The notes: generated by a model not told the origin, from the letters alone. 17,856 bases of DNA from Gammaproteobacteria bacterium (GCA_030040525.1 JASHTN010000364.1:1-17856), one strand, 5' to 3'. Positions 1 to 7,390 are shown, counted from the first letter of the stretch. A program made the numbers and translations.

Positions 1-184
1 GGTGCGGTACCGGGGCGAGTTCTCGCACTTCTACCTTCTGCGCCCCGCCGGCGCGCTGTCCCAGGCCGCATTCGAGCGTGCCCTGACGCGCAGCTTTGAG
101 CCGGTGAGCGCGCATCCGCACTGCGCCTACTCGCGGGGCTTTCCCTGTCCGCTGCTGGCGCGTGCTGCAGCGGAGGGTGGTTGA
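1..184 (+). CDS. 3' end of an unrecognised gene (5' truncated by window)
   Basis: An open frame enters from the left edge and ends at a TGA at 182-184, giving about 60 C-terminal residues. The piece is rich in Arg, Ala and aromatic residues (for example FSHFYLLRPAG and YSRGFPCP) and has no membrane segment or motif I can assign. It lies just before the polysaccharide operon and on the same strand, so it may be another glycan gene, but this is only position-based. A gap of 88 bp that holds a Pho-box-like promoter separates it from the next gene, so it probably ends its own transcription unit. Its codon composition, GC-rich at third positions, agrees with real coding sequence. Confidence 0.5.
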   Translation, partial: VRYRGEFSHFYLLRPAGALSQAAFERALTRSFEPVSAHPHCAYSRGFPCPLLARAAAEGG

Positions 185-209
185 AGCGGCGCGTCGAGGC
201 GCCTCCGAC

Positions 210-243
210 CTGTCATCGCTGTGTCATCTCTCGGTCATAGCGT
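210..243 (+). promoter_or_regulatory. Pho-box-like triple direct repeat with -10, upstream of the wcaF operon
   Basis: Three heptamers, CTGTCAT (210-216), GTGTCAT (221-227) and CGGTCAT (232-238), are spaced exactly 11 bp apart. The PhoB box of enterobacteria is built from 7-bp CTGTCAT-type repeats with 4-bp spacers, the same period. Ten bases after the second copy lies TAGCGT (238-243), a poor but correctly placed -10. This would start transcription near 250 and leave a leader of about 23 nt before the ATG at 273. A second option is -10 GATAAC at 258-263 with GTCATA (234-239) as -35; that mRNA would be almost leaderless. The best-formed of three such sites in the window. Confidence 0.6.
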
Positions 244-272
244 GCAGTGCCCGCTCCGATAACCAACTCCAC

Positions 273-875
273 ATGGACCGCACAGCCCCGACCGCCACCG
301 GCGAGCTCGACGTAAAGCCGCTCGACGTCGCCGCAAACCGCGCCGCCCGCAAGTACTCGCTGCGGGAGCAGGCGCTGCGGGTGCTGTGGTCGTTCGGACG
401 CTGGCTGATCGTTCTCAGCCCGCATCCGCTGCACGGCTGGCGCCGCTTCGTGCTGCGCCTGTTTGGGGCAAAGGTCGGACGGCACGCGCGCGTGCACCAG
501 GCGGCGCGGCTCTTCATGCCCTGGAATGTCGAGCTCGGCGACTGGTCGGCGGTCGGGTCCGAGGTGTTCATCTACAGCCTCGGCAAGGTGCGCATCGGCG
601 CGCGCGCCACCGTCTCCTACCGCGCACACGTCTGCGCCGGTACCCACGACTTCACCGATCCGACGCTGCCGCTGCTCAAACCCGCGGTGACCATCGCGGA
701 CGATGCCTGGATCGGCACCGAGGCTTTTATCGGCCCGGGCGTGACCGTCGGCCGAGGCGCCATTGTCGCCGCCCGCGCCGTCGTGGTGAAGGACGTGGAG
801 CCGCTCACGGTCGTCGGCGGACATCCGGCTCACCCGATCGCGCCGCACCCCGGAATCAGGCGGCAGCGCGGCTGA
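273..875 (+). CDS. WcaF-like colanic-acid-type O-acetyltransferase (left-handed beta-helix)
   Basis: A 200-residue protein of the hexapeptide-repeat acyltransferase family that uses acetyl-CoA to acetylate sugars of exported polysaccharides. Residues 30-65 form a basic, partly hydrophobic N-terminal helix region as in WcaF relatives. From about 66 to 180 the chain shows hexapeptide turns (VGRHARV, LGDWSAV, VRIGARATV, WIGTEAFIGPGVTVGRGAIV), interrupted by the CAGTHDF loop whose His125 is the expected catalytic base. WcaF-family proteins are usually about 180-200 residues, so it looks complete. I chose ATG 273: a longer reading from GTG 162 would overlap the preceding gene and run through the promoter-like repeats. 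No clear Shine-Dalgarno precedes ATG 273. It is first in the operon; the next gene starts 12 bp on. The exact acceptor sugar cannot be told. Confidence 0.8.
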   Translation: MDRTAPTATGELDVKPLDVAANRAARKYSLREQALRVLWSFGRWLIVLSPHPLHGWRRFVLRLFGAKVGRHARVHQAARLFMPWNVELGDWSAVGSEVFIYSLGKVRIGARATVSYRAHVCAGTHDFTDPTLPLLKPAVTIADDAWIGTEAFIGPGVTVGRGAIVAARAVVVKDVEPLTVVGGHPAHPIAPHPGIRRQRG

Positions 876-887
876 AGGCTCCGCGCC

Positions 888-1718
888 ATGAGCATCTCCG
901 TGCTGATCCTCACCCTCGATGAGGAAGTGAATCTCGGCGCATGCCTCGGATCGGTCGCCTGGTGCGACGACGTGGTGGTGCTCGACTCCTTCAGCCGCGA
1001 CCGTACGCCCGAGATCGCACGTGAGCGGGGCGCGCGGCTCTACCAGCGCGCGTTCGACAACTACGCGAATCAGCGCAACTTCGGGCTGCGGGAGGTGAGT
1101 TACCGGCATCCCTGGGTGCTGATGCTCGATGCTGACGAGCGGGTGCCCGAGGACCTGCGCGATGAGATGTTTGCGGCGACGCGGCAGGCCCCGGAGAGCG
1201 TCGCGCTCTACCGGATGCGGCGGCGGGATCACCTGTTCGGCCGCTGGATCCGCCGCAGCAGCGGCTATCCCACCTGGTTCGGACGGCTGATGCGCGTCGG
1301 GCGCGGCTGGGTGGAGCGACCGTACAACGAGGAGTTTCATACCGACGGTGCAATCGCCACCCTGGCCGGCCACCTGGATCATTACCCCTTCAACAAGGGC
1401 TTCTCCGCCTGGATCGAGAAGCATGATCGCTACTCGACCATGGAGGCGCGGCTGCGGGCCAGCGAGCCGGTGCAGGAGGACTGCTGGCGCGACCTGTTTG
1501 CGGCGGATGCCACGACGCGGCGGCGCGCGCAGAAGGAGTGGATCAACGGCATGCCGTTGCGGCCGCTGGTGGTGTTTGCCGGTCTCTACTTCGTCAAGGG
1601 CGGCGTGCTCGAAGGACGCGCCGGGCTGACCTTCAGCCTGCTGCGCGCCTGGTACGAGTATTTCATCGACTGCAAGGCACTCGAGCTGCGGCGCCGCGCC
1701 GCGGGGTTGCCGGTTTGA
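888..1718 (+). CDS. Family 2 glycosyltransferase, WaaE/KdtX type
   Basis: A 276-residue GT-A-fold inverting glycosyltransferase acting at the cytosolic face of the inner membrane. The N-terminus SVLILTLDEEVNL is the usual GT2 nucleotide-binding start, with LDSFSRDRT (32-40) in place of the common DSgSTD. LMLDADERV (79-86) is the DXD metal-binding region (D81, D83) followed by Glu84. The C-terminal part has a basic stretch and a short hydrophobic segment near 222-236 (PLVVFAGLYFVKGG), as in WaaE relatives, which would attach it to the membrane. Members of the WaaE group add a beta-linked glucose to lipopolysaccharide inner core; here the setting is an exopolysaccharide operon, so the acceptor is probably a lipid-linked glycan. 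Its stop overlaps the next start by 4 bp (TTGA). Confidence 0.82.
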   Translation: MSISVLILTLDEEVNLGACLGSVAWCDDVVVLDSFSRDRTPEIARERGARLYQRAFDNYANQRNFGLREVSYRHPWVLMLDADERVPEDLRDEMFAATRQAPESVALYRMRRRDHLFGRWIRRSSGYPTWFGRLMRVGRGWVERPYNEEFHTDGAIATLAGHLDHYPFNKGFSAWIEKHDRYSTMEARLRASEPVQEDCWRDLFAADATTRRRAQKEWINGMPLRPLVVFAGLYFVKGGVLEGRAGLTFSLLRAWYEYFIDCKALELRRRAAGLPV

Positions 1719-2680
1719 GCGCCGGGCGCCTCAGAACCTGGCTGGCGGGCGCAGTCGTGGTGGCTTTTGTGCTCTGGTGCCTGCTGGCGCTGCGCCGTGA
1801 TCTCTCGCAGCTGTCGCTCGCGCCAGTGCTGCGCGCCTGGAATCTGCTGCTGCTCGCCGCGCTGCTGTCGCTCGTCAACTATGCGCTGCGCATCGTCCGC
1901 TGGCGAAGCTATCTCGCCCGGCTCGGGTATGAGCTGACTTTGGGGTTCAGTGCGCTCACCTACGTGGCGGGTTTCGCCTTCACGTTGTCTCCCGGCAAGG
2001 TTGGCGAGCTGGCGCGCGCGCGTTATTACCAGCCGCGCGGGATCCCGGTGGCGCAGGTGGCTGGGGCGGTTTTCGTCGAGCGTCTGGTCGACCTGCTCGC
2101 GGTCGCGGTGCTCGCGACGCTGATTCTCGCCGGCGCACCGCGGTATCACGCCGCCATCTGGAGCGCCGTCGGCGGGATCGCCGCGGCGCTTGGTCTTCTC
2201 GCCGTGGTTCCCTGGGCGAGGCTCACCTCCCTGGCCGCATCGCAGCCGCGCGCTCCGGCGATCGTGCGTCGCTCACTCGGCGCGGCGGGCGCGACTCTCG
2301 TGGCGGCGCGGCGCCTGCTGCGCGCCGACATTCTCGCGTGGGGCTTTATGTCAGGGCTCCTCGCCTGGAGCCTCGAGGGAGTCGAGCTCGGCGTGCTTGC
2401 GTCGATGTTCGCAGGTCCGTATCTCATGATGACTGCGGTCGTCGGCATCTATGCCGTGGCCGTGCTCGCCGGGGCGCTCTCGTTCCTGCCTGGGGGTCTC
2501 GGCAGCACCGAGGCTGTGATGACGGCGCTGCTCGTGGCGCACCGCATGCCGCTCGCGCAGGCGATTCTGCTGACGATCGTCTTCCGGCTGGTGACGCTCT
2601 GGTTCGCGGTCGCTCTCGGGTGGCTCTCGGTGTGGACGCTGCGCAATCGCCTGCCAACTCCGGTGCCGTCATGGCGATGA
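1715..2680 (+). CDS. Flippase-like integral membrane protein (LPG_synthase_TM / UPF0104)
   Basis: A 321-residue polytopic inner-membrane protein with about eight hydrophobic spans. Diagnostic motifs are SPGKVGELARARY (92-104), FVERLVDLLAV (120-130) and FLPGGLGSTEA (258-267), the PGGxGxxE signature of the lysylphosphatidylglycerol-synthase membrane domain family (also AglD/YbhN-like). There is no C-terminal aminoacyl-transfer domain, so it is not a lysyl-PG synthase. Stand-alone members are frequent in glycan loci and often annotated as flippase-like; a role in flipping a lipid-linked sugar, perhaps the arabinose donor made by the next three genes, is inference. Start TTG 1715 was chosen because it overlaps the previous stop by 4 bp, leaves the first membrane span intact, and GGGG lies a few bases upstream. 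Confidence 0.78.
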   Translation: MSAGRLRTWLAGAVVVAFVLWCLLALRRDLSQLSLAPVLRAWNLLLLAALLSLVNYALRIVRWRSYLARLGYELTLGFSALTYVAGFAFTLSPGKVGELARARYYQPRGIPVAQVAGAVFVERLVDLLAVAVLATLILAGAPRYHAAIWSAVGGIAAALGLLAVVPWARLTSLAASQPRAPAIVRRSLGAAGATLVAARRLLRADILAWGFMSGLLAWSLEGVELGVLASMFAGPYLMMTAVVGIYAVAVLAGALSFLPGGLGSTEAVMTALLVAHRMPLAQAILLTIVFRLVTLWFAVALGWLSVWTLRNRLPTPVPSWR

Positions 2681-3576
2681 GCGCCGAGGTCAAGGTACGG
2701 CGTCCGCTGAGCGCGCTCCTAAGGCTGCTGCGTCCGCATCAATGGAGCAAGAACGTGTTGCTCCTCGTACCGCTCCTGGCGGCGCACGGGGCGGGCGGAC
2801 CCCGGGCCCTGACGAGCACACTGCTGGCTCTCGTAGCGTTCTGCCTGTGCGCATCGTCGGTCTACATCGTCAACGACATCGTCGATCTCGAAGCCGATCG
2901 CGCGCACCCGCGCAAGCGCCGGCGACCGCTCGCATCCGGCGCGGTCGCAGTGCCCGCCGCGTGCGCGCTGGCCCCGGTGCTGCTCGGCGGCGCCGCGGTC
3001 GTCAGCCTGTTCCTGCCGCTCAAGTTTCAGCTGGTGCTGGGCAGCTACTGGCTGATCACCATGGCTTATTCCCTGCGCCTGAAGGGCATCGTGCTGGTCG
3101 ATGCCATCTGTCTGGCGGCGCTTTACACGCTGCGGGTCATCGCCGGCGCCGGCGCCGCGGGAGTGGCGCTGTCCTTCTGGCTGCTGATCTTCTCGATCTT
3201 CCTGTTTCTCAGCCTCGCGTTCGTCAAGCGCTACGCCGAGCTCGACGGGCTCCGGCGCAGCTCGCAGCTCAAGGCGGCCGGTCGCGGCTATCACGTCGAG
3301 GATCTCTCGGTGCTGCAGAGCTTCGGCACCGCGGCCGGCTATCTCAGCGTGCTGGTGCTGGCGCTCTACATCAACTCCCCGGACATCGAGAGTCTCTACC
3401 ATCGGCCGAAGGTCATCTGGCTTTTGTGTGTGCTGCTGCTCTACTGGATCAGCCGCGTATGGATGAAGGCGCAGCGCGGCTCCATGCACGACGACCCGGT
3501 GGTGTTTGCGCTCAAGGATCGCGTCAGTCTCGCCATCGGGCTGCTCGGGGCGATCACGGTCGCTGCAGCGATCTGA
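2677..3576 (+). CDS. UbiA-family decaprenyl-phosphate phosphoribosyltransferase-like protein
   Basis: A membrane prenyltransferase-fold protein of about 299 residues with eight or nine hydrophobic spans. The first Asp-rich motif VNDIVDLEADRAHP (about 65-78) followed by RRPLASG, the second region LVDAICLAALYTLRVIAGA (Asp142, Arg153), and the C-terminal DDPVVFALKDRVS are characteristic of the Rv3806c/DPPR-synthase branch rather than of quinone-pathway UbiA. That enzyme transfers 5-phosphoribose from PRPP to polyprenyl phosphate, the first committed step to polyprenyl-phosphoryl arabinose; the NoeC protein of Azorhizobium belongs to the same branch. The genes for the next epimerisation steps follow directly, which supports the call. 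It has no fused HAD phosphatase. Start ATG 2677 gives the same 4-bp overlap (ATGA) seen elsewhere in the operon; ATG 2671 is equally possible and adds two residues. Confidence 0.85.
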   Translation: MSAEVKVRRPLSALLRLLRPHQWSKNVLLLVPLLAAHGAGGPRALTSTLLALVAFCLCASSVYIVNDIVDLEADRAHPRKRRRPLASGAVAVPAACALAPVLLGGAAVVSLFLPLKFQLVLGSYWLITMAYSLRLKGIVLVDAICLAALYTLRVIAGAGAAGVALSFWLLIFSIFLFLSLAFVKRYAELDGLRRSSQLKAAGRGYHVEDLSVLQSFGTAAGYLSVLVLALYINSPDIESLYHRPKVIWLLCVLLLYWISRVWMKAQRGSMHDDPVVFALKDRVSLAIGLLGAITVAAAI

Positions 3577-3578
3577 AG

Positions 3579-4913
3579 ATGCCCCGCGGCATGGTCTCCT
3601 CCTGGGGCAACCTGGTTCACGCCGACCACGAGTTGCGCCGTCTGGCGAGCCGTCATGCTGACTTTCCGCAACTGCCGGCGCGCTGCTCGGTGCTGCCGTT
3701 CGGCAACGGCCGCAGCTACGGTGACAGCTGTCTGAATGTCGGCGGCGTGCTCCTCGAGATGCGCGCACTCGATCGCTTCATCGCCTTCGATCGCGAAACG
3801 GGCGTGATCGCCTGCGAGGCGGGCGTGCTCCTCGATGAGCTGCTCGCGATCACGGTGCCGGCCGGCTGGTTCGTACCGGTGACGCCCGGTACGCGCTTCG
3901 TCACCGTCGGCGGCGCCATCGCCAACGACGTCCATGGCAAGAATCACCACGTGGCGGGCACCTTCGGGTGCCACGTGCGGCGCTTCGAGCTGCTGCGCTC
4001 GAGCGGCGCCCGGCTCGCGTGCTCACCGACCGAAAATCCGGAATGGCTTGCGGCGACGATCGGTGGACTCGGTCTCACGGGCGTCATCACCTGGGCCGAG
4101 ATCCAGCTGCGCAGGATCGCCGGCCCGTGGCTCGACGTCGAGACCCTCCGCTTCGGCGGACTCGCCGAGTTCTTCGAGCTATGCGCGCAGTCGGACCGGG
4201 ACTGGGAGCACACGGTTGCCTGGATCGACTGTACGCGCTCCCCGGGCTCAGGCCTCGGTCGCGGGCTGCTGCAGCGCGCGAATCACCTGGAACGCGGACC
4301 GGTGGGCCATGTCGACAAAGCATCGCGCGCGGCAGCACGAGGCTTGAGGGTGCCGTTCGCTCCCCCCGTGTCGCTCGTCAACGGGCCGACGCTGCGTGCC
4401 TTCAACACCTTCTACTACCACCGCCAGCGTGCGTCGCGAAAGAAAGCGTTGCAGCATTACGAGAGTTTCTTCTACCCGCTCGACGGGATCCGCAACTGGA
4501 ACCGCCTCTACGGGCCTCGCGGGTTCTACCAGTACCAGTGCGTCGTGGCGCCGGAGTCGGGCCGCGAGGCGATCGCCGAGCTCCTGGCGTGCGTCGCCGC
4601 GAGCGGCCAGGGATCGTTTCTCGCCGTGCTGAAGCTCTTCGGTGCGCCCGCATCGCCCGGAATGCTCTCCTTCCCCATGCAGGGGGTCACGCTGGCGCTC
4701 GATTTTCCCAACCGCGGTGCGAAGCTGGCGCGACTCTTTGCGCAGCTCGACGAGCTCGTCGCTGCAGCCGGCGGGAGGCTCTACCCCGCGAAGGATGCGC
4801 GCATGCCGGGGAGCCTGTTTCGCAGCGGCTACCCGCGCTGGCGGGAGTTCGTGCCCTTCATCGATCCGCGCCACTCCTCGAGCTTCTGGCGGCGGGTAAT
4901 GGCGGCCGAGTGA
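3579..4913 (+). CDS. dprE1: DprE1-like decaprenylphosphoryl-ribose 2'-oxidase (FAD enzyme)
   Basis: A 444-residue VAO-type flavoprotein. FGNGRSYGDS (41-50) and GGAIANDVHGKNHH (111-124) form the FAD-binding half; His119 and Lys121 match His132 and Lys134 of M. tuberculosis DprE1, and Tyr47 matches Tyr60. In the C-terminal half YPAKDAR (403-408) keeps the lysine equal to Lys418. The enzyme oxidises the 2'-OH of polyprenyl-phosphoryl ribose to a keto intermediate that DprE2 reduces to the arabinose form. At the place of Cys387, the residue attacked by covalent benzothiazinones, the sequence GVTLALDFP puts Ala373. Length fits the family (Mtb about 460). The start ATG 3579 lies 2 bp after the previous stop; ATG 3591 is an alternative. 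The stop overlaps dprE2 by 4 bp. Residue numbers of the Mtb protein are from memory. Confidence 0.88.
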   Translation: MPRGMVSSWGNLVHADHELRRLASRHADFPQLPARCSVLPFGNGRSYGDSCLNVGGVLLEMRALDRFIAFDRETGVIACEAGVLLDELLAITVPAGWFVPVTPGTRFVTVGGAIANDVHGKNHHVAGTFGCHVRRFELLRSSGARLACSPTENPEWLAATIGGLGLTGVITWAEIQLRRIAGPWLDVETLRFGGLAEFFELCAQSDRDWEHTVAWIDCTRSPGSGLGRGLLQRANHLERGPVGHVDKASRAAARGLRVPFAPPVSLVNGPTLRAFNTFYYHRQRASRKKALQHYESFFYPLDGIRNWNRLYGPRGFYQYQCVVAPESGREAIAELLACVAASGQGSFLAVLKLFGAPASPGMLSFPMQGVTLALDFPNRGAKLARLFAQLDELVAAAGGRLYPAKDARMPGSLFRSGYPRWREFVPFIDPRHSSSFWRRVMAAE

Positions 4914-5647
4914 GGCGGATCCTGATCATCGGGGCGACCTCCGCCATCGCGCAGGCCGCCGCGAGACTCTGGGCGGCGCGTCGCGAAGCGCTCTATCTGG
5001 TCGGCCGGGACCCGGCGCGTCTCGAGTCGATCGCCGCCGACCTCAGAATCCGCGGTGCGGCCCGGGTCGACCATGCAGTCATGGATGCCACCGACATCGC
5101 GGCACACGCCGCGGTCATCGAGCGCGCGGCGAGCTTTCTCGGTGGACTCGACACGGTGCTCATCGCCCACGGGACGCTCTCCGACCAGACGGCCTGCCAG
5201 GAGTCGGTGGCACGCACGCTGGCGGAGATCAACCTCAACGGTCTCTCAGTGGTCGCGCTGCTGACCCTGCTCGGCAACCGTTTTGAGCAGCAGCGGTCGG
5301 GGACGATCGCCGTCATCTGCTCCGTCGCCGGCGACCGGGGCAGGAGCAGCAACTATGTCTACGGCAGCGCCAAGGCGCTGGTCAGCGCCTTCCTTTCGGG
5401 ACTACGTCAACGCCTGCACCGTACCGGGGTGGCGGTCGTGACGCTCAAGCCGGGATTCGTCGATACGCCGATGACCGCGGCCTTTGCCAAGGGCGTCCTC
5501 TGGGTGGCGCCAGCCCGGGTGGCCAAGGGACTGGTCGCGGCCATCGATCGCGGCAGGCCGGTCGCCTATCTGCCGGGGTTCTGGCGCCCCATCATGTTCC
5601 TCGTGCGGGCGATTCCGGAGCGATGGTTCCGCACCCTCAAGCTCTAG
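4910..5647 (+). CDS. dprE2: DprE2-like SDR reductase (keto-ribose to arabinose step)
   Basis: A 245-residue classical-size short-chain dehydrogenase/reductase. ILIIGATSAIA (4-14) is the NAD(P)-binding turn in the form typical of DprE2 relatives, LIAHGTL (84-90) takes the place of the NAG motif, Ser138 in ICSVAGDRG and YGSAK (Tyr151, Lys155) complete the catalytic set, and PGFVDTPMT (181-189) is the usual region after the sixth strand. The protein ends in a hydrophobic, basic tail (FWRPIMFLVRAIPERWFRTLKL region) that may touch the membrane, as suits a lipid-linked substrate. Start GTG 4910 was chosen because it overlaps the dprE1 stop (GTGA) and begins right before the first beta strand. Position next to dprE1 and the DPPR-synthase-like gene is what lifts this from a generic SDR to DprE2. 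It is the last gene of the operon. Confidence 0.85.
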   Translation: MRRILIIGATSAIAQAAARLWAARREALYLVGRDPARLESIAADLRIRGAARVDHAVMDATDIAAHAAVIERAASFLGGLDTVLIAHGTLSDQTACQESVARTLAEINLNGLSVVALLTLLGNRFEQQRSGTIAVICSVAGDRGRSSNYVYGSAKALVSAFLSGLRQRLHRTGVAVVTLKPGFVDTPMTAAFAKGVLWVAPARVAKGLVAAIDRGRPVAYLPGFWRPIMFLVRAIPERWFRTLKL

Positions 5648-5656
5648 GCGATTGGC

Positions 5657-5690
5657 ACGTCATGAAAGTGTCGCACGTTCCCACTACGCT
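5657..5690 (+). promoter_or_regulatory. Pho-box-like direct repeat with -10, upstream of the wecA-like gene
   Basis: ACGTCAT (5657-5663) and GTGTCGC (5668-5674) are 11 bp apart with a GAAA spacer. TACGCT (5685-5690) follows after exactly 10 bp, which is where the -10 lies in PhoB-dependent promoters. The second heptamer departs from the consensus (GTCGC), so this is the weakest of the three sites; its support comes mainly from matching the geometry of the sites at 210 and 13842 and from being in the only gap between two operons. The predicted leader to GTG 5750 is about 50 nt and carries GAGG at 5736-5739. Confidence 0.4.
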
Positions 5691-5749
5691 GCCTCACGGC
5701 CCACGCGCGCCGCCCTGAACACATTAAGTCACGCCGAGGCATAGCCGCG

Positions 5750-7390
5750 GTGCCGCTGTTTCTCTCATTCATAGTCGCACTGTCGATCACGACGGCCTGC
5801 ACGCCGCTCCTGCTGCGGTTGGCGCCCCGCCTGGGGCTCACGGACCTGCCCGGCCGGCGCAAGGTGCACACGGTCGCGGTGCCGCGCGTCGGCGGCATCG
5901 CCATGGCGGCCGGCATCCTCATCCCGACCGTGCTGATCCCGCACCTGAGTGCGCCGGTGTTTGGGCTCGTGGCGGGCCTGCTGGTCCTGCTGGTGTTCGG
6001 CGTGTGGGACGACCGGGTCGACCTCGACTATCGGCTGAAATTCGCGGGTCAGTTCCTGGCAGTGGGTGTCTGCATGGGCTTCGGCGGCGTGCGCATCGCC
6101 TCGCTCACTTTTGACGCGTCGGTCGCGCTACCGCCGGCGGTTTCCATCGGACTTACGTTTCTCTTCCTGGTGGGGGTCACGAACGCGGTCAACCTGGCGG
6201 ACGGGCTCGATGGCCTCGCCGGCGGACTCGCGTTCCTGTGCGCGAGCGCGATCGCGGTACTCGGCGCGACGACTGGCAACCTGACGGTGACGACGCTCGC
6301 GCTGATCGAGGCGGGCGCGATCCTCGGGTTCCTGCGCTTCAACACTCACCCGGCGCGCATCTTCATGGGCGACGGCGGCAGCCAGATGCTCGGATTCTCG
6401 ATCGGCGTGCTGGCGATCCTCGTGACCCAGGGCGACTCGACCGCGCTCAGCGCCTCGCTGCCCCTGCTGCTCCTCGGGCTGCCGATCCTCGACACCCTGA
6501 CCGTGATGGTGCGGCGGACGCTTGCCGGCGAGTCGCCGTTCGTCGGCGACCGCAAGCACCTGCACCACCGCCTGCTCACCCTCGGCTTTGCGCACCACGA
6601 GGCGGTGATCGTCGTCTACTGTGTGCAGGTCGGGCTGTTCCTGCTCGCGTACTTCCTGCGCTTCCAGTCGGATGCGCTGATCCTGCTTGTGTATGGCGCC
6701 TTCGCCGCGGTGCTGCTCGGCGCGCTGCAATGGGCGACGCGCTCGGGCTGGCGGACACACCCCTGGGCCGCATTGAGCTTTCTCGGCCGACTGCTGGCGC
6801 GCAGCCGCCAGCCGGCGCTCGGGCACCTGCTCGCGCACGGGGCATCCTGGGCCATGTGCGCGGGGCTCGTAGCCTATGCTGCGATCGTGATCGTCGCCAC
6901 CCGCCACGTGGGCGGCGACATCAGCTTGCTGAGCGCCGTCATGCTGGTGCTGCTGGTGGGGCTCGGCCGCTTCGCCGGTGCGGGCGCGCTCGGCTGGCTC
7001 GAGCGGCTGGCGGCTTATCTCGCGGTCATTCTGCTCGTGTATCTCGATCAGACGACCGCGGTACACAGCTCCTTTCTTACCTGGCTCACCTGGACCGTGA
7101 TCGGTGTCACCGCGGGTGCGGCGATCCTGCGCTTCGCGTTCTCCGAGCGGCGGCTCGAAGTCACCGGGCTCGACTTGCTGGTGGTCTTCGTCGCCCTCGT
7201 GATCCCGAACCTCCCGGGCTTCGTGTCGCTGCCAGCGGAGCTGCCTGCGGGGATCCTGAAGGCGGTGGTCCTCCTCTACGTGGTCGAGATGATCCAGGGT
7301 CTCGAGGTCGGGCGCCTGGTCCCGCGCGCGCTGGCCGCGGTCATGCTGGGCGCGATCGCGCTGCGCGGCCTGCCGCTGCTGGTGTCCTGA
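5750..7390 (+). CDS. WecA/MraY-family polyprenyl-phosphate sugar-1-phosphate transferase with extra membrane C-terminus
   Basis: A 546-residue multi-pass inner-membrane protein. Residues 1-330 are a full glycosyltransferase family 4 (Pfam) enzyme, which moves a HexNAc-1-phosphate from UDP-sugar to undecaprenyl phosphate and so starts a lipid-linked glycan. Motifs: RRKVHTVAVPRVGG (36-49), VWDDRVD with the Asp pair 87-88, NAVNLADGLDGLAGG (145-159), FMGDGGS (205-211) and the late cytosolic GDRKHLHHRL (266-275), which favours the WecA rather than MraY branch. About 210 more residues with roughly six hydrophobic spans follow; WecA itself ends near 360-370. The extension has no motif I know. Start GTG 5750 has GAGG ten bases upstream. 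It begins the second operon, 40 bp before the first TPR-GT41 gene. The sugar used cannot be read from sequence. Confidence 0.85.
   Translation: MPLFLSFIVALSITTACTPLLLRLAPRLGLTDLPGRRKVHTVAVPRVGGIAMAAGILIPTVLIPHLSAPVFGLVAGLLVLLVFGVWDDRVDLDYRLKFAGQFLAVGVCMGFGGVRIASLTFDASVALPPAVSIGLTFLFLVGVTNAVNLADGLDGLAGGLAFLCASAIAVLGATTGNLTVTTLALIEAGAILGFLRFNTHPARIFMGDGGSQMLGFSIGVLAILVTQGDSTALSASLPLLLLGLPILDTLTVMVRRTLAGESPFVGDRKHLHHRLLTLGFAHHEAVIVVYCVQVGLFLLAYFLRFQSDALILLVYGAFAAVLLGALQWATRSGWRTHPWAALSFLGRLLARSRQPALGHLLAHGASWAMCAGLVAYAAIVIVATRHVGGDISLLSAVMLVLLVGLGRFAGAGALGWLERLAAYLAVILLVYLDQTTAVHSSFLTWLTWTVIGVTAGAAILRFAFSERRLEVTGLDLLVVFVALVIPNLPGFVSLPAELPAGILKAVVLLYVVEMIQGLEVGRLVPRALAAVMLGAIALRGLPLLVS

Noticed and set aside
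188..203. GC hairpin (GGCGC/GCGCC, 6-base loop) after the first partial gene as terminator
   Set aside because: Only a 5-bp stem with no T tract; such palindromes are common by chance at this GC content.
162..272. Longer N-terminus of the WcaF-like protein from GTG 162
   Set aside because: It would overlap the end of the preceding gene and translate through the promoter-like repeats; the extra 37 residues do not look like the family, while ATG 273 gives the usual length.
5652..5675. Sigma-54-type promoter from TTGGCACG at 5652
   Set aside because: TGGCAC is present, but the required TTGC block at the right spacing is missing (GAAA instead).
5662..5718. Short open frame ATGAAAGTG... of 18 codons between the two operons
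   Set aside because: No ribosome site, overlaps the promoter-like repeat, and its Pro/His-rich product has no recognisable character.
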